A stretch of DNA of 64,000 bases, taken from Achromobacter dolens. Lineage in GTDB: Bacteria > Pseudomonadota > Gammaproteobacteria > Burkholderiales > Burkholderiaceae_B. A program made the position numbers and the translations under genes. Below, one piece after another: positions 53,107-61,188 of this stretch; within the stretch, counting starts at the first letter, position 1, and every line of letters begins with the position of its first letter. The notes beneath the pieces were generated by a model. That model ran no database searches and was not told the DNA's origin. It saw only the letters and a program-made list of their open reading frames with translations. The DNA lies in contig NZ_CADIJW010000021.1 of NCBI RefSeq assembly GCF_902859745.1, positions 1-64,000 of the forward strand, read 5' to 3'.

Positions 53107-53206
53107 TTTACAAAGCATAGGCTGTAAATGGCGTATACGCAATATAGGCTGTATTTCACACATACAAATCATGATTTGTTTTTTGGATTTACAGCACATG
53201 ATTTGT
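53107..53206. promoter_or_regulatory. hipBA promoter/operator region of the has-locus module
   Basis: This AT-rich stretch holds TTTACA-N10-TGTAAA (53107-53128), the direct repeat ATAGGCTGTA at 53117-53126 and 53144-53153, and the ten-base palindrome GCGTATACGC at 53131-53140. It also holds the perfect 16-base palindrome ACAAATCATGATTTGT at 53164-53179, with the half site CATGATTTGT repeated at 53197-53206. Both direct repeats are spaced by 27 bases. HipB autorepression is the obvious explanation. Confidence 0.6.
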
Positions 53207-53216
53207 ATTCGAGAAT

Positions 53217-54236
53217 TCAGTACAGCAGTGTCACCCCCGGCAGCCGCAGCCACGTGAGCCGCAGCTCGCTACAGAGCGTGGCCAGCGCGCCGTCCAGGTT
53301 ATCCAGGTGAAACAGCGCATGCACCGGTCTGCGCGCCGCGGCGCGGTTCGCCAGGATCAACTGGCCCCGCCGGAAATCGCCGATGCGTTGCAGGACCTGC
53401 TCCAGGGGTTCGCCGTCGAAAATGAGATAGCCGTCGGCCCAGGCGGCCCCGCGCGCGGGTGCGACGGGGCTGCGCGCGATGCCGGCGGCGTGGCTGAAGG
53501 TGGCGCTGTCGCCGGCTGTCAGCGCCGCGTGGGCAACGCCAGCAGTGGGTGGGCGATCCATCAGGAGCGCGACACGATGCTGCAATACGCCCATCCAGCC
53601 GTGGCCGGCGTCCTGGCGCCGCACGGCGTAGCGCGTGCCCAGCGCGGTCATGCTGGCGCCCGCGCTCTCCACCACGAACCTGCGCGGCTCGGCCGCCCCC
53701 GTAGGCGCCGGCGAGAACACCGCTTCGCCGCGCAGCAGGCGCACCCGACGGATCGAAGCGTCGTATTCCACATCGAGCGCGCTGTTGCTGCCCAGCAATA
53801 CGCGGCTGCCATCGGGCAACGCCACGGAACGGATTTCGCCGACGTCGGTGCGATAGTCGACCAACCAGGGTTCGATGAGGTCCGGCCCATTGATCGTGCC
53901 GGCGACGACCAAAGCCGCGCAAGCCAGCGCAAACGCGCGCCGTCGGGGCGCCATGAGATGCGCTCGGCACCATGCCTCGGCACAGGCACGCCAGGAGAAG
54001 CGCCGCGCCGTCGGCGCCGGCTGCGCGAGCGAGGGCGCATCGCGGCAGGGGCCGGCCAGGGCCCAGGTCATTTCGGCATCGGCCAGGGCCGGGCCGTGGC
54101 GCGCGTCGCGCGCCAGCCAATGATCGAGGCGGCGTCGTTCAGCTCGGGTGAGCGCGCCGGCCTCCAGGCGCACGGCCCACAGGCTGGCCTGGCGACGCAG
54201 GCGTCGTTCGCGATGGATACGTGATGGGATCTTCAT
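53217..54236 (-). CDS. hasS: FecR-type anti-sigma/signal transducer of the has locus
   Basis: The 339-residue protein has an N-terminal sigma-binding domain (about 1-75, with ERRLRRQASLWAVRLEAGALTRAERRRLDHWLA), one membrane segment (about 103-118), and the periplasmic FecR domain with TDVGEIRSVALPDGSRVLLGSNSALDVEYDASIRRVRLLRGEAVF. The C-terminal domain DGYLIFDGEPLEQVLQRIGDFRRG contacts the receptor STN domain. It should relay heme-hemophore occupancy of HasR to the sigma factor. ATG 54236 has no clear ribosome site, and the promoter element ends only about ten bases upstream, so the message may be leaderless or the true start lies slightly downstream. Confidence 0.85.
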   Translation of the reverse strand: MKIPSRIHRERRLRRQASLWAVRLEAGALTRAERRRLDHWLARDARHGPALADAEMTWALAGPCRDAPSLAQPAPTARRFSWRACAEAWCRAHLMAPRRRAFALACAALVVAGTINGPDLIEPWLVDYRTDVGEIRSVALPDGSRVLLGSNSALDVEYDASIRRVRLLRGEAVFSPAPTGAAEPRRFVVESAGASMTALGTRYAVRRQDAGHGWMGVLQHRVALLMDRPPTAGVAHAALTAGDSATFSHAAGIARSPVAPARGAAWADGYLIFDGEPLEQVLQRIGDFRRGQLILANRAAARRPVHALFHLDNLDGALATLCSELRLTWLRLPGVTLLY

Positions 54237-54245
54237 GAAAGGGAT

Positions 54246-54277
54246 AACGGGCCAGACGCGAAAGACAGTAAAAAAAG
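54246..54277 (-). promoter_or_regulatory. ECF-sigma promoter element before the FecR gene
   Basis: CTTTTTTTACTG, four bases, TCG, nine bases, CGTT on the minus strand, in the gap between the sigma-factor and FecR genes. This is the third copy of the element found at hasR and the RTX gene. It would make the anti-sigma gene part of a feedback loop. Confidence 0.65.
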
Positions 54278-54306
54278 TGGCCAGAGCGCACGTTCATTGC
54301 GCAGGC

Positions 54307-54816
54307 TTACGGATCGCGCCCCAGGCGTTCACGCATCAGTTCAAGGGCCATGGCCAGGTGCTTCTGCACCGAACTGGGCGAGATATCCAGATAGCGCGCG
54401 GCCTCCGCATGGCTCAGGCCCTCGACGCGGCAGAGTCTGAAAATCTGCCGCGTGCGCGGTGGCAGTTCGGCCAGCGTCGCGGCCAGACGCGCCAGTTGCC
54501 GGCGCACGTGCGCATGCACGTCGGGCGCGGTGCGCGGATCGCGCACGTCCTCCAGCAGGTCATCCGCCGCCATGTCGGTGCGGGATTGATGGTGATTGCG
54601 GCGATGGTCGATGAGCAGGCGATTGACGATGGCGTAGAGGTAGGCCAGCGCGCTGTCGTCCGGCGGGAGGTCTTCGTGGTGGGCCAGGAGCCGCGCGAAG
54701 CAGTCCTGCACCAGATCGGCGCTGAGTTCGGCTTCGCCGGTCTTCAGGAACAGGTAACGGCGCAGCCGCTCGGCATGGGCGGCATACAGGCGCTCGACAT
54801 CAGGTTGGGGCGCCAC
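54307..54816 (-). CDS. hasI: FecI-type ECF sigma factor of the has locus
   Basis: The 169-residue protein uses GTG 54816, which is the only start because an in-frame stop lies seven codons upstream. Sigma region 2 is seen in ERLYAAHAERLRRYLFLKTGEAELSADLVQDCFARLL and region 4 in LPPRTRQIFRLCRVEGLSHAEAARYLDISPSSVQKHLAMALELMRERL, typical of the iron-starvation (FecI/HasI) group. It is paired with the FecR gene 70 bases downstream. It would direct RNA polymerase to the three shared promoter elements when HasR is occupied by heme-hemophore. Confidence 0.9.
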   Translation of the reverse strand: MAPQPDVERLYAAHAERLRRYLFLKTGEAELSADLVQDCFARLLAHHEDLPPDDSALAYLYAIVNRLLIDHRRNHHQSRTDMAADDLLEDVRDPRTAPDVHAHVRRQLARLAATLAELPPRTRQIFRLCRVEGLSHAEAARYLDISPSSVQKHLAMALELMRERLGRDP

Positions 54817-54837
54817 TTGCTCGTCGCCGGGAATCTA

Positions 54838-54869
54838 CTCAATCGTGATGAGCGTCATTGATGATTGAG
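54838..54869. promoter_or_regulatory. Inverted repeat in the hasI promoter region, possible Fur site
   Basis: CTCAATC at 54838-54844 and GATTGAG at 54863-54869 flank GTGATGAGCGTCATTGAT. The centre contains ATGATGAG/CATTGAT-like blocks with some resemblance to Fur boxes. It lies 22 bases upstream of the GTG. Iron control of the sigma gene is expected from known has and fec systems; the operator call is tentative. Confidence 0.35.
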
Positions 54870-55007
54870 CGAGAGACTAGCACCGATAGGGCGTCCCGCC
54901 GGTCGCGGCGGCATATGGATTGGTCGGAGATTTGACCGATGCCGGCGGCGCCGGCGGACAGCCCGCGTCATGTGACGAGGTCGCCCTTTTTTTGCCAGCG
55001 CGACGCG

Positions 55008-55838
55008 TTATGTGCCGGCGTCGCGCGTCTTGGCGGGCCCGCCCTGCACCTTCCAGCCCAGCTCGGCGGAGATGCGCGCCGCCGCGTCCTTGACCACGTC
55101 GACCATCTCGTTCATGCGTTCCAACGACATGTACGGCACCGTGCTGGACACGCTGATGGCGGCGACGATGCCGCTGGAAGCGTCGCGCACCGGCGCCGCC
55201 ACGCAGCGGATCGAGGGTTCGTTGTCTTCCAGGTCGAAGGCGTAGCCGTTGGCCGCGTAGTCGCGCATGCGGTCGCGGAAGGCTTCCCAGGTCTGGCGGC
55301 CGCCCGGCGCGCGCGAGGATACCGGCGCGCCGACGCGATGCAACGCCTTCCATTGCGGTTCGTCGGCATCCAGCAGTAGCGCCTTGCCGACGCCGGTGGC
55401 GGCCAATGGCATGCGGTGGCCGACGCGCGAGCGCATCTCCAGGCCCTTCTTGCCGGGGATCTTTTCCAGGTACAGCACTTCGTCGTTGTCGCGCACCGCC
55501 AGATGGATGGTGTCGCCGGTCTCGGCGGCCAGGCCGTCCAGGTACGGACGCGCCAGCGTCGCCATGGGAAAGGCTTCGCGCGCCTGGAAGCCGAGTTCGA
55601 TCAGCTTGGGGCCCAGCACGTAGCCGACGCCGGGAAGCGAGCGCAGGTAGCGCTCCTGCACCAGGCAACTGGCGAGCCTGTGCGTGGTGCTGCGCGCCAC
55701 GCCAATGTGGGCGCAGATGTCCTTGAGGTCGCGCGCGCCCGCGGCCACGGCCTGGATCACGCCCAATCCGCGCATCAGGGTCTGCGTGCCGGCGGGGGCC
55801 GCGGCGTCGGGATCGTAGGCGGGGGAGGAATCGGACAT
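55008..55838 (-). CDS. IclR-family regulator of the galactonate operon
   Basis: The 276-residue protein has an N-terminal winged helix (about 20-80, with VAAGARDLKDICAHIGVARSTTHRLASCLVQERYL) and a C-terminal IclR effector domain (about 90-265) with DTIHLAVRDNDEVLYLEKIPGKKGLEMRSRVGHRMPLAATGVGKALL and the AAPVRDASSGIVAAISVSS core. It is divergent from dgoKADT across 250 bases that contain an inverted repeat, so it is the likely repressor responding to galactonate or a derivative. Confidence 0.87.
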   Translation of the reverse strand: MSDSSPAYDPDAAAPAGTQTLMRGLGVIQAVAAGARDLKDICAHIGVARSTTHRLASCLVQERYLRSLPGVGYVLGPKLIELGFQAREAFPMATLARPYLDGLAAETGDTIHLAVRDNDEVLYLEKIPGKKGLEMRSRVGHRMPLAATGVGKALLLDADEPQWKALHRVGAPVSSRAPGGRQTWEAFRDRMRDYAANGYAFDLEDNEPSIRCVAAPVRDASSGIVAAISVSSTVPYMSLERMNEMVDVVKDAAARISAELGWKVQGGPAKTRDAGT

Positions 55839-55880
55839 GGAGGGAACAGGGGCTGGAAATCGGGATTGGCGAACGGGAAA

Positions 55881-55905
55881 TTAATTCCCTATATATGGGA
55901 TTTAA
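55881..55905. promoter_or_regulatory. Inverted repeat operator between the IclR gene and dgoK
   Basis: TTAATTCCC (55881-55889), seven bases TATATAT, GGGATTTAA (55897-55905): nine-base arms with one mismatch. It is the most AT-rich part of the divergent intergenic region. Size and symmetry suit an IclR dimer, and it would cover both promoters. Confidence 0.55.
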
Positions 55906-56087
55906 TTCTATATTTTGAGATTTTTCAAGCGCTGATCTAGAATTTTTCCCAGCCCGTCCGCCGCCGCCCCGGCGCCGTCGCGGGCCTGACGACAACAAGG
56001 CTGGCCAGCCCCTGACTGCCGCGTACGCCGCGAATGCGCGCGCCCGCGCGCCCAGCGCGCCGCCGGCCCGAGACGAGACAGATTCTG

Positions 56088-57104
56088 ATGACAACCGGAT
56101 CGCCTGCCCGCGCGGCTCTCATAGCGCTGGACTGGGGCACCTCTTCGTTGCGCGCCTACCGCCTCGATGGCGCCGGCCGCACGCTGGATACCCGCCATCT
56201 GCCGTGGGGCATCATGCGCCTGCCGCAAGCCTTGCAGGACGGCGCCGCCACGCCCAGTGGCCAATCGGGCTTCGAACTGGCGTTCGAGCAGGCCTGCGGC
56301 GACTGGCTGCGGGCAGAGCCCCATCTTCCCGTGATCGCTTGCGGCATGGTCGGCAGCGCGCAAGGCTGGCGGGAAGCCGCCTACCTGGACGTGCCGGTGG
56401 CCCTGGAACGCATCGGCACCCTGCTGACCCGCGTCGAGCGCAACGGCGCCACGCCCGTGCACATCGTGCCGGGCCTGATCCAGCGGCATGGCCTGCCCAA
56501 CGTCATGCGTGGCGAAGAAACGCAGGTATTCGGCGTGCTGTTCGACCAGGCCGACGACCCCGCCGACAGCGTGCTGATCGGCTTGCCCGGCACCCATTCG
56601 AAATGGGTCAACGCGCGCCGCGGCCAGGTCACGCATTTCGACACCTTCATGACCGGCGAGGTTTACGCCGCGCTGCGCGGCCACACCATCCTGGGCCGCA
56701 CCATGGTCGAGGCGCCGGCGTCCGACATGGCGGCCTTCGAGCGCGGCCTGAAGGTGGCTGGCGTGCCGGCCGGCCGCGCCGGCGTGCTGTCGACGATCTT
56801 CAGCACCCGCGCGCTGGGGCTGACCGGCGAACTGGCCGGCGTGTCGCAGGCCGATTACCTGTCGGGCCTGCTGATCGGCCATGAGATTTCCGCGCTGGCC
56901 GACATGCTGCGGCTGCAGGGCGAGCTGCCGCGCATCGTGCTGTGCGGCGACGACGCGCTGTGCCAGCGCTACATCCTGGCGCTGCGGCACTACGGCCTGG
57001 GCACGCCGCGACTGGCGCAACACGCCACCGAACGCGGCCTGTGGCACCTGGCGGTTTCCGCCGGGCTGGTGCCCGCCCCCTCTTCTTCCGAGACCACATC
57101 ATGA
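56088..57104 (+). CDS. dgoK: 2-dehydro-3-deoxygalactonokinase
   Basis: The protein has 338 residues from ATG 56088. The ASKHA-type kinase N-terminus is ALIALDWGTSSLRAYRLD. DgoK blocks WGIMRLP, IACGMVGSAQGWREAAYLDVP and VLIGLPGTHSKWVNARRGQVTHFDTFMTGEVYAAL follow. It phosphorylates 2-keto-3-deoxygalactonate at C6 in the D-galactonate (De Ley-Doudoroff) pathway. The stop overlaps dgoA by four bases. An in-frame extension to 56034 has no ribosome site. Confidence 0.92.
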   Translation: MTTGSPARAALIALDWGTSSLRAYRLDGAGRTLDTRHLPWGIMRLPQALQDGAATPSGQSGFELAFEQACGDWLRAEPHLPVIACGMVGSAQGWREAAYLDVPVALERIGTLLTRVERNGATPVHIVPGLIQRHGLPNVMRGEETQVFGVLFDQADDPADSVLIGLPGTHSKWVNARRGQVTHFDTFMTGEVYAALRGHTILGRTMVEAPASDMAAFERGLKVAGVPAGRAGVLSTIFSTRALGLTGELAGVSQADYLSGLLIGHEISALADMLRLQGELPRIVLCGDDALCQRYILALRHYGLGTPRLAQHATERGLWHLAVSAGLVPAPSSSETTS

Positions 57105-57754
57105 CCCATACCGGACTGCAAACCGCCATGGCCCATTGCGGCCTGATCGCCATCCTGCGCGGCATCACGCCCGCCGAGGCCGTGCCCGTCGCGCAAGCGC
57201 TGTACGAGGGGGGCTTTCGCCTGATCGAGGTGCCGCTGAATTCGCCGGAACCGCTGGCCAGCATCCGCGCCATGCGCGACGCGCTGCCGGCCGACTGCCT
57301 GGTGGGCGCCGGCACGGTGCTGAACCCCGATGACGTGGCGCGCATCAAGGACGCAGGCGGCGAACTGATCGTCATGCCGCACAGCGACCTGGCCGTGGTG
57401 CGCGCGGCCAAGGCCGCCGGCCTGGCCTCGTGCCCCGGCGTGGCCACGCCGACCGAAGCCTTCGCCGCGCTGGCCGCCGGCGCCGACGTGCTCAAGATGT
57501 TCCCCGCCGAACAGCTCGGCCCGGCCGTGCTCAAGGCCTGGCGCGCGGTGATGCGCCCGCCGATCGCGCTGGTGCCGGTGGGCGGCATCACCCCCGACAA
57601 CCTTTCCACTTACGCCCAGGCGGGCGCCAGCGGCTTCGGCCTGGGCTCCGCCTTGTACAAACCCGGCCTGTCGGCCACCGAAGTCGGCCAGAACGCGCGC
57701 GCTTTCATCGCCGCCTGGCAACGCGCCTATCCCGCCCAGGAGACCCAAGCATGA
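57101..57754 (+). CDS. dgoA: 2-dehydro-3-deoxy-6-phosphogalactonate aldolase
   Basis: The 217-residue class I KDPG/KDPGal aldolase barrel has [16 protein letters not shown] at the N-terminus with the conserved Glu/Arg region, [14 protein letters not shown] and [26 protein letters not shown]. The Schiff-base Lys lies in [42 protein letters not shown] is typical of DgoA. It splits the phosphorylated keto acid into pyruvate and glyceraldehyde 3-phosphate. It is coupled to dgoK and dgoD by four-base overlaps. Confidence 0.92.
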   Translation: MTHTGLQTAMAHCGLIAILRGITPAEAVPVAQALYEGGFRLIEVPLNSPEPLASIRAMRDALPADCLVGAGTVLNPDDVARIKDAGGELIVMPHSDLAVVRAAKAAGLASCPGVATPTEAFAALAAGADVLKMFPAEQLGPAVLKAWRAVMRPPIALVPVGGITPDNLSTYAQAGASGFGLGSALYKPGLSATEVGQNARAFIAAWQRAYPAQETQA

Positions 57755-58899
57755 AGATCACCAAGCTCACTACCTACATCGTGCCGCCGCGGTGGTGCTT
57801 CCTGAAGATCGAAACCGACGCCGGCATCGTCGGCTGGGGTGAACCCGTGGTGGAAGGCCGCGCTCATTCCGTGGCCGCCGCCGTCGAGGAACTGTCGGAC
57901 TACCTGATCGGCAAGGACCCGCGCAACATCGAGGACCACTGGACCGTGCTGTACCGCGGCGGCTTCTACCGCGGCGGCGCCATCCACATGAGCGCGCTGG
58001 CCGGCATCGACCAGGCGCTGTGGGACATCAAGGGCAAGGACTTGGGCGTGCCCGTGTCGCAACTGCTGGGCGGCAACGTGCGCGACCGCATCCGCGTGTA
58101 TTCGTGGATCGGCGGCGACCGACCCGCCGACACCGCCGCGGCCGCCAAGGGCGCGGTCGAGCGTGGCTTCACGGCCGTCAAGATGAACGGCACCGAGGAA
58201 CTGCAGTACATCGATTCGTTCGACAAGGTCGAGAAGTGCCTGGAGAACGTGGCCGCCGTGCGCGATGCGGTCGGCCCCAACGTCGGCATCGGCGTCGACT
58301 TCCACGGCCGCGTGCACAAGCCGATGGCCAAGGTGCTGATGAAGGAACTGGACCCGTTCAAGCTGATGTTCATCGAAGAGCCGGTGCTGAGCGAACACTA
58401 CGAGGCGCTGAAGGAACTGGCGCCGCTGACGTCCACGCCGATCGCGCTGGGCGAGCGCCTGTTCTCGCGCTGGGACTTCAAGCGCGTGCTGGCCGACGGC
58501 TACGTCGACATTATCCAGCCGGACCCGTCGCATGCCGGCGGCATCACCGAAACGCGCAAGATCGCCGCCATGGCCGAGGCCTACGACGTGGCGCTGGCGC
58601 TGCACTGCCCGCTGGGCCCGATCGCGCTGGCCACCTGCCTGCAGATCGACGCCGGTTGCTACAACGCCTTCATCCAGGAACAGAGCCTGGGCATCCACTA
58701 CAACGCCGCCAACGATCTGCTGGACTACGTCAGCAACCGCGAGGTGTTCGCCTACGAGAACGGCATGGTCGCGATTCCGCAGGGCCCCGGCCTGGGCATC
58801 GAGGTCAACGAGGAATACGTGAAAGAACGCGCGGCGGTGGGCCACCGCTGGCGCAACCCGATCTGGCGCCACGCCGACGGCAGCTTCGCCGAGTGGTAA
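57751..58899 (+). CDS. dgoD: D-galactonate dehydratase
   Basis: The 382-residue enolase-superfamily enzyme is of the mandelate racemase subgroup. [25 protein letters not shown] opens it. [45 protein letters not shown] (metal-binding Asp and the catalytic His), [21 protein letters not shown] and [11 protein letters not shown] follow. It converts D-galactonate to 2-keto-3-deoxygalactonate, the first step before DgoK and DgoA. The start overlaps the dgoA stop. Confidence 0.94.
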   Translation: MKITKLTTYIVPPRWCFLKIETDAGIVGWGEPVVEGRAHSVAAAVEELSDYLIGKDPRNIEDHWTVLYRGGFYRGGAIHMSALAGIDQALWDIKGKDLGVPVSQLLGGNVRDRIRVYSWIGGDRPADTAAAAKGAVERGFTAVKMNGTEELQYIDSFDKVEKCLENVAAVRDAVGPNVGIGVDFHGRVHKPMAKVLMKELDPFKLMFIEEPVLSEHYEALKELAPLTSTPIALGERLFSRWDFKRVLADGYVDIIQPDPSHAGGITETRKIAAMAEAYDVALALHCPLGPIALATCLQIDAGCYNAFIQEQSLGIHYNAANDLLDYVSNREVFAYENGMVAIPQGPGLGIEVNEEYVKERAAVGHRWRNPIWRHADGSFAEW

Positions 58900-58931
58900 G
58901 CCGGTAGAAAAAAGCGAAAGAGGAGACCCCC

Positions 58932-60242
58932 TTGACCACCGCCATCCACCCGGGCCTGCAAAGCGCCCAGCGGCCGACGCGCAGCCGCTATCTCATCATG
59001 GTGATGCTGTTCATCACCGTCGTCATCAACTACCTGGACCGCAGCAACCTGTCCATCGCCGCGCCCGCGCTCAAGGACGAGTTCGGCCTGGACACGGTGC
59101 ACGAAGGCCTGATCCTGTCGGCGTTCGGCTGGACCTACGCCGCCATGCAGATCCCCGGCGGCTGGCTGGTGGACCGCGTGTCGCCGCGCGTGCTGTACGC
59201 GGCCGCGCTGATCCTGTGGTCGGCGGCGACGTTCTTCATGGGCTTTGCCGGCAGTTTCGTGATCCTGTTCGTGCTGCGCCTGGCCGTGGGCGCGCTGGAG
59301 GCCCCGGCCTATCCGATCAACAACCGCGTCGTCACGACCTGGTTCCCGGAAAAGGAACGCGCCACCGCCATCGGCTTCTACACCTCGGGCCAGTTCGTCG
59401 GCCTGGCGTTCCTGACGCCGGTGCTGGCCTGGCTGCAGCACCACTACGGCTGGCACATGGTGTTCGTCAGCACCGGCCTGCTGGGCATCGTCTGGGGCGT
59501 GCTGTGGTACCTGATCTACCGTGAACCGCGTCAGTTCAAGGGCGCCAACGCGGCCGAAATCGAGCTGATCCAGAAGGGCGGCGGCGTGGTCGACCTGGAC
59601 AAGCGCGTCACCGAGAAGAAGGCGCCGTTCAACTGGAACGACCTGGGCCTGGTGATGAGCCAGCGCAAGCTGTGGGGCGTGTACCTGGGCCAGTTCTGCC
59701 TGACCTCGACGCTGTGGTTCTTCCTGACGTGGTTCCCCACCTATCTGGTGAAGTACCGCGGCATGGACTTCATCAAGTCGGGCTTCCTGGCGTCGGTGCC
59801 GTTCCTGGCGGCGTTCATCGGCGTGCTGTGCTCGGGGGTGCTGTCGGACTTCCTGATCCGCCGCGGCGCCACCGTGGGCCTGGCGCGCAAGCTGCCGATC
59901 ATCCTGGGGCTGCTGATCTCGACGTCGATGATCGGCGCCAACTTCACCGACTCGACGCCATGGGTGATCTTCTTCCTGGCGCTGGCATTCTTCGGCAACG
60001 GCCTGGCGTCGATCACGTGGTCGCTGGTGTCGGCGCTGGCGCCGGTGCGGCTGCTGGGGCTGACCGGCGGGGTGTTCAACTTCGTGGGCAACCTGTCGTC
60101 GATCTGCACGCCGATCGTGATTGGCTTTCTGGTGTCGAAGGACAGCTTCGCGCCGGCCATCGTGTATGTGTCGTCGCTGGCGCTGCTGGGCGCGCTGTCG
60201 TACATCCTGCTGGTGGGCAAGGTGGAGCGGATCGAGGCCTGA
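58932..60242 (+). CDS. dgoT: D-galactonate MFS transporter
   Basis: The 436-residue, 12-helix permease is of the anion:cation symporter group. It uses TTG 58932, preceded by AGGAGA at proper distance. It matches E. coli DgoT over long stretches: NYLDRSNLSIAAPAL, IPGGWLVDRVSPRV, NNRVVTTWFPEKERATAIGFYTSGQFVGLAFLTPVL, LGQFCLTSTLWFFLTWFPTYL and LAFFGNGLASITWSLVSALAPVRLLGLTGGVFNFVGNL. It imports galactonate with protons and closes the dgoKADT operon, 32 bases after dgoD. Confidence 0.92.
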   Translation: MTTAIHPGLQSAQRPTRSRYLIMVMLFITVVINYLDRSNLSIAAPALKDEFGLDTVHEGLILSAFGWTYAAMQIPGGWLVDRVSPRVLYAAALILWSAATFFMGFAGSFVILFVLRLAVGALEAPAYPINNRVVTTWFPEKERATAIGFYTSGQFVGLAFLTPVLAWLQHHYGWHMVFVSTGLLGIVWGVLWYLIYREPRQFKGANAAEIELIQKGGGVVDLDKRVTEKKAPFNWNDLGLVMSQRKLWGVYLGQFCLTSTLWFFLTWFPTYLVKYRGMDFIKSGFLASVPFLAAFIGVLCSGVLSDFLIRRGATVGLARKLPIILGLLISTSMIGANFTDSTPWVIFFLALAFFGNGLASITWSLVSALAPVRLLGLTGGVFNFVGNLSSICTPIVIGFLVSKDSFAPAIVYVSSLALLGALSYILLVGKVERIEA

Positions 60243-60277
60243 TCCGCGCGGCGTCGCCGCCGCACCGCAACCGCAAC

Positions 60278-60303
60278 GAAGGGCGCCCACGTGGGCGCCC
60301 TTC
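60278..60303 (+). terminator. Palindromic terminator after dgoT
   Basis: The 26-base sequence at 60278-60303 is a perfect palindrome: GAAGGGCGCCCAC followed by its reverse complement. It is followed by TGCTTTG. It would end the dgo transcript; the hairpin is strong but the T tract is poor. Confidence 0.65.
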
Positions 60304-60477
60304 TGCTTTGTGTCGTCGATTCGAGCGAAGTTCCGCGCGAGGTATGGCAGTATAATCACGTTATGTTATATCATATCTATTGATAGCCGTTCCCAACTCG
60401 ACCGCCAAGTCACCCGACCGGTCCGCCCCACCCCTCCCCTTGTTCCCCCCGCATCTTCCGACGAAGAAGGACTCGCA

Positions 60478-61188
60478 GTGCTCGAAGCCATCGGCCTGAC
60501 CAAACGCTACGGCGACCAGATCGCGCTCCACCCGCTGGATCTGCGCATCGAGCCGGGCGAAATCTATTGCCTGCTGGGCGCCAACGGCGCCGGCAAGACC
60601 ACCACCATCAACCTGTTCCTGAACTTCATCGCGCCCGACGGCGGCCAGGCCCTGATCCACGGCCTGGACGTGGCGCGCGAACCGCTGGCCAGCAAGCGCC
60701 ACGTGGCCTACATCCCCGAGCAGGTGAACCTGTACGGCACGCTCAGCGGGCTGGAGAACCTGCGCTACTTCGCCGCGCTGGCGCTGGGCGAGGCGCCGCC
60801 GCGCACGCGCCTGCTGGAACTGCTGGCCGAGGTCGGCCTCGACCCGGCCGCGGCCGACAAGCGCGTCGCCGCCTATTCCAAGGGCATGCGTCAGAAGGTC
60901 TGGATCGCCGTGGCGCTGGCCAAGGACGCGCGCGCGCTGCTGCTGGACGAGCCCACCTCCGGCCTGGACCCGTCCGCCGCCGCGGAATTCACCCGCCTGC
61001 TGCAACGCGCGAGCGAACGTGGCGTGGCGATCCTCGCCACCACCCACGACCTGTTCCACGCCCGCCAGACCGCCACCCGCGTCGGCATCATGAAGCGCGG
61101 CCGGCTGGTCGAAAGCCTGGACAGCCGGCAGATCGACGACACCGACCTGCAGGCGCTGTACCTGGCGCACATGAGGACCGGCGCATGA
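60478..61188 (+). CDS. ABC transporter ATP-binding protein (CcmA/NatA type)
   Basis: The protein has 236 residues from GTG 60478, with GAAGAAGG in front. Walker A is GANGAGKTTT and the Q-loop region is AYIPEQVNLYGTLSGLENLRYFAAL. The signature is YSKGMRQKVWIAVAL instead of LSGGQ, as is usual in this subfamily, with Walker B ALLLDEPTSGLDP and the H-loop TTHD. It powers the two ABC-2 permeases that follow, with which it overlaps (ATGA). Export rather than import is implied. Confidence 0.88.
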   Translation: MLEAIGLTKRYGDQIALHPLDLRIEPGEIYCLLGANGAGKTTTINLFLNFIAPDGGQALIHGLDVAREPLASKRHVAYIPEQVNLYGTLSGLENLRYFAALALGEAPPRTRLLELLAEVGLDPAAADKRVAAYSKGMRQKVWIAVALAKDARALLLDEPTSGLDPSAAAEFTRLLQRASERGVAILATTHDLFHARQTATRVGIMKRGRLVESLDSRQIDDTDLQALYLAHMRTGA

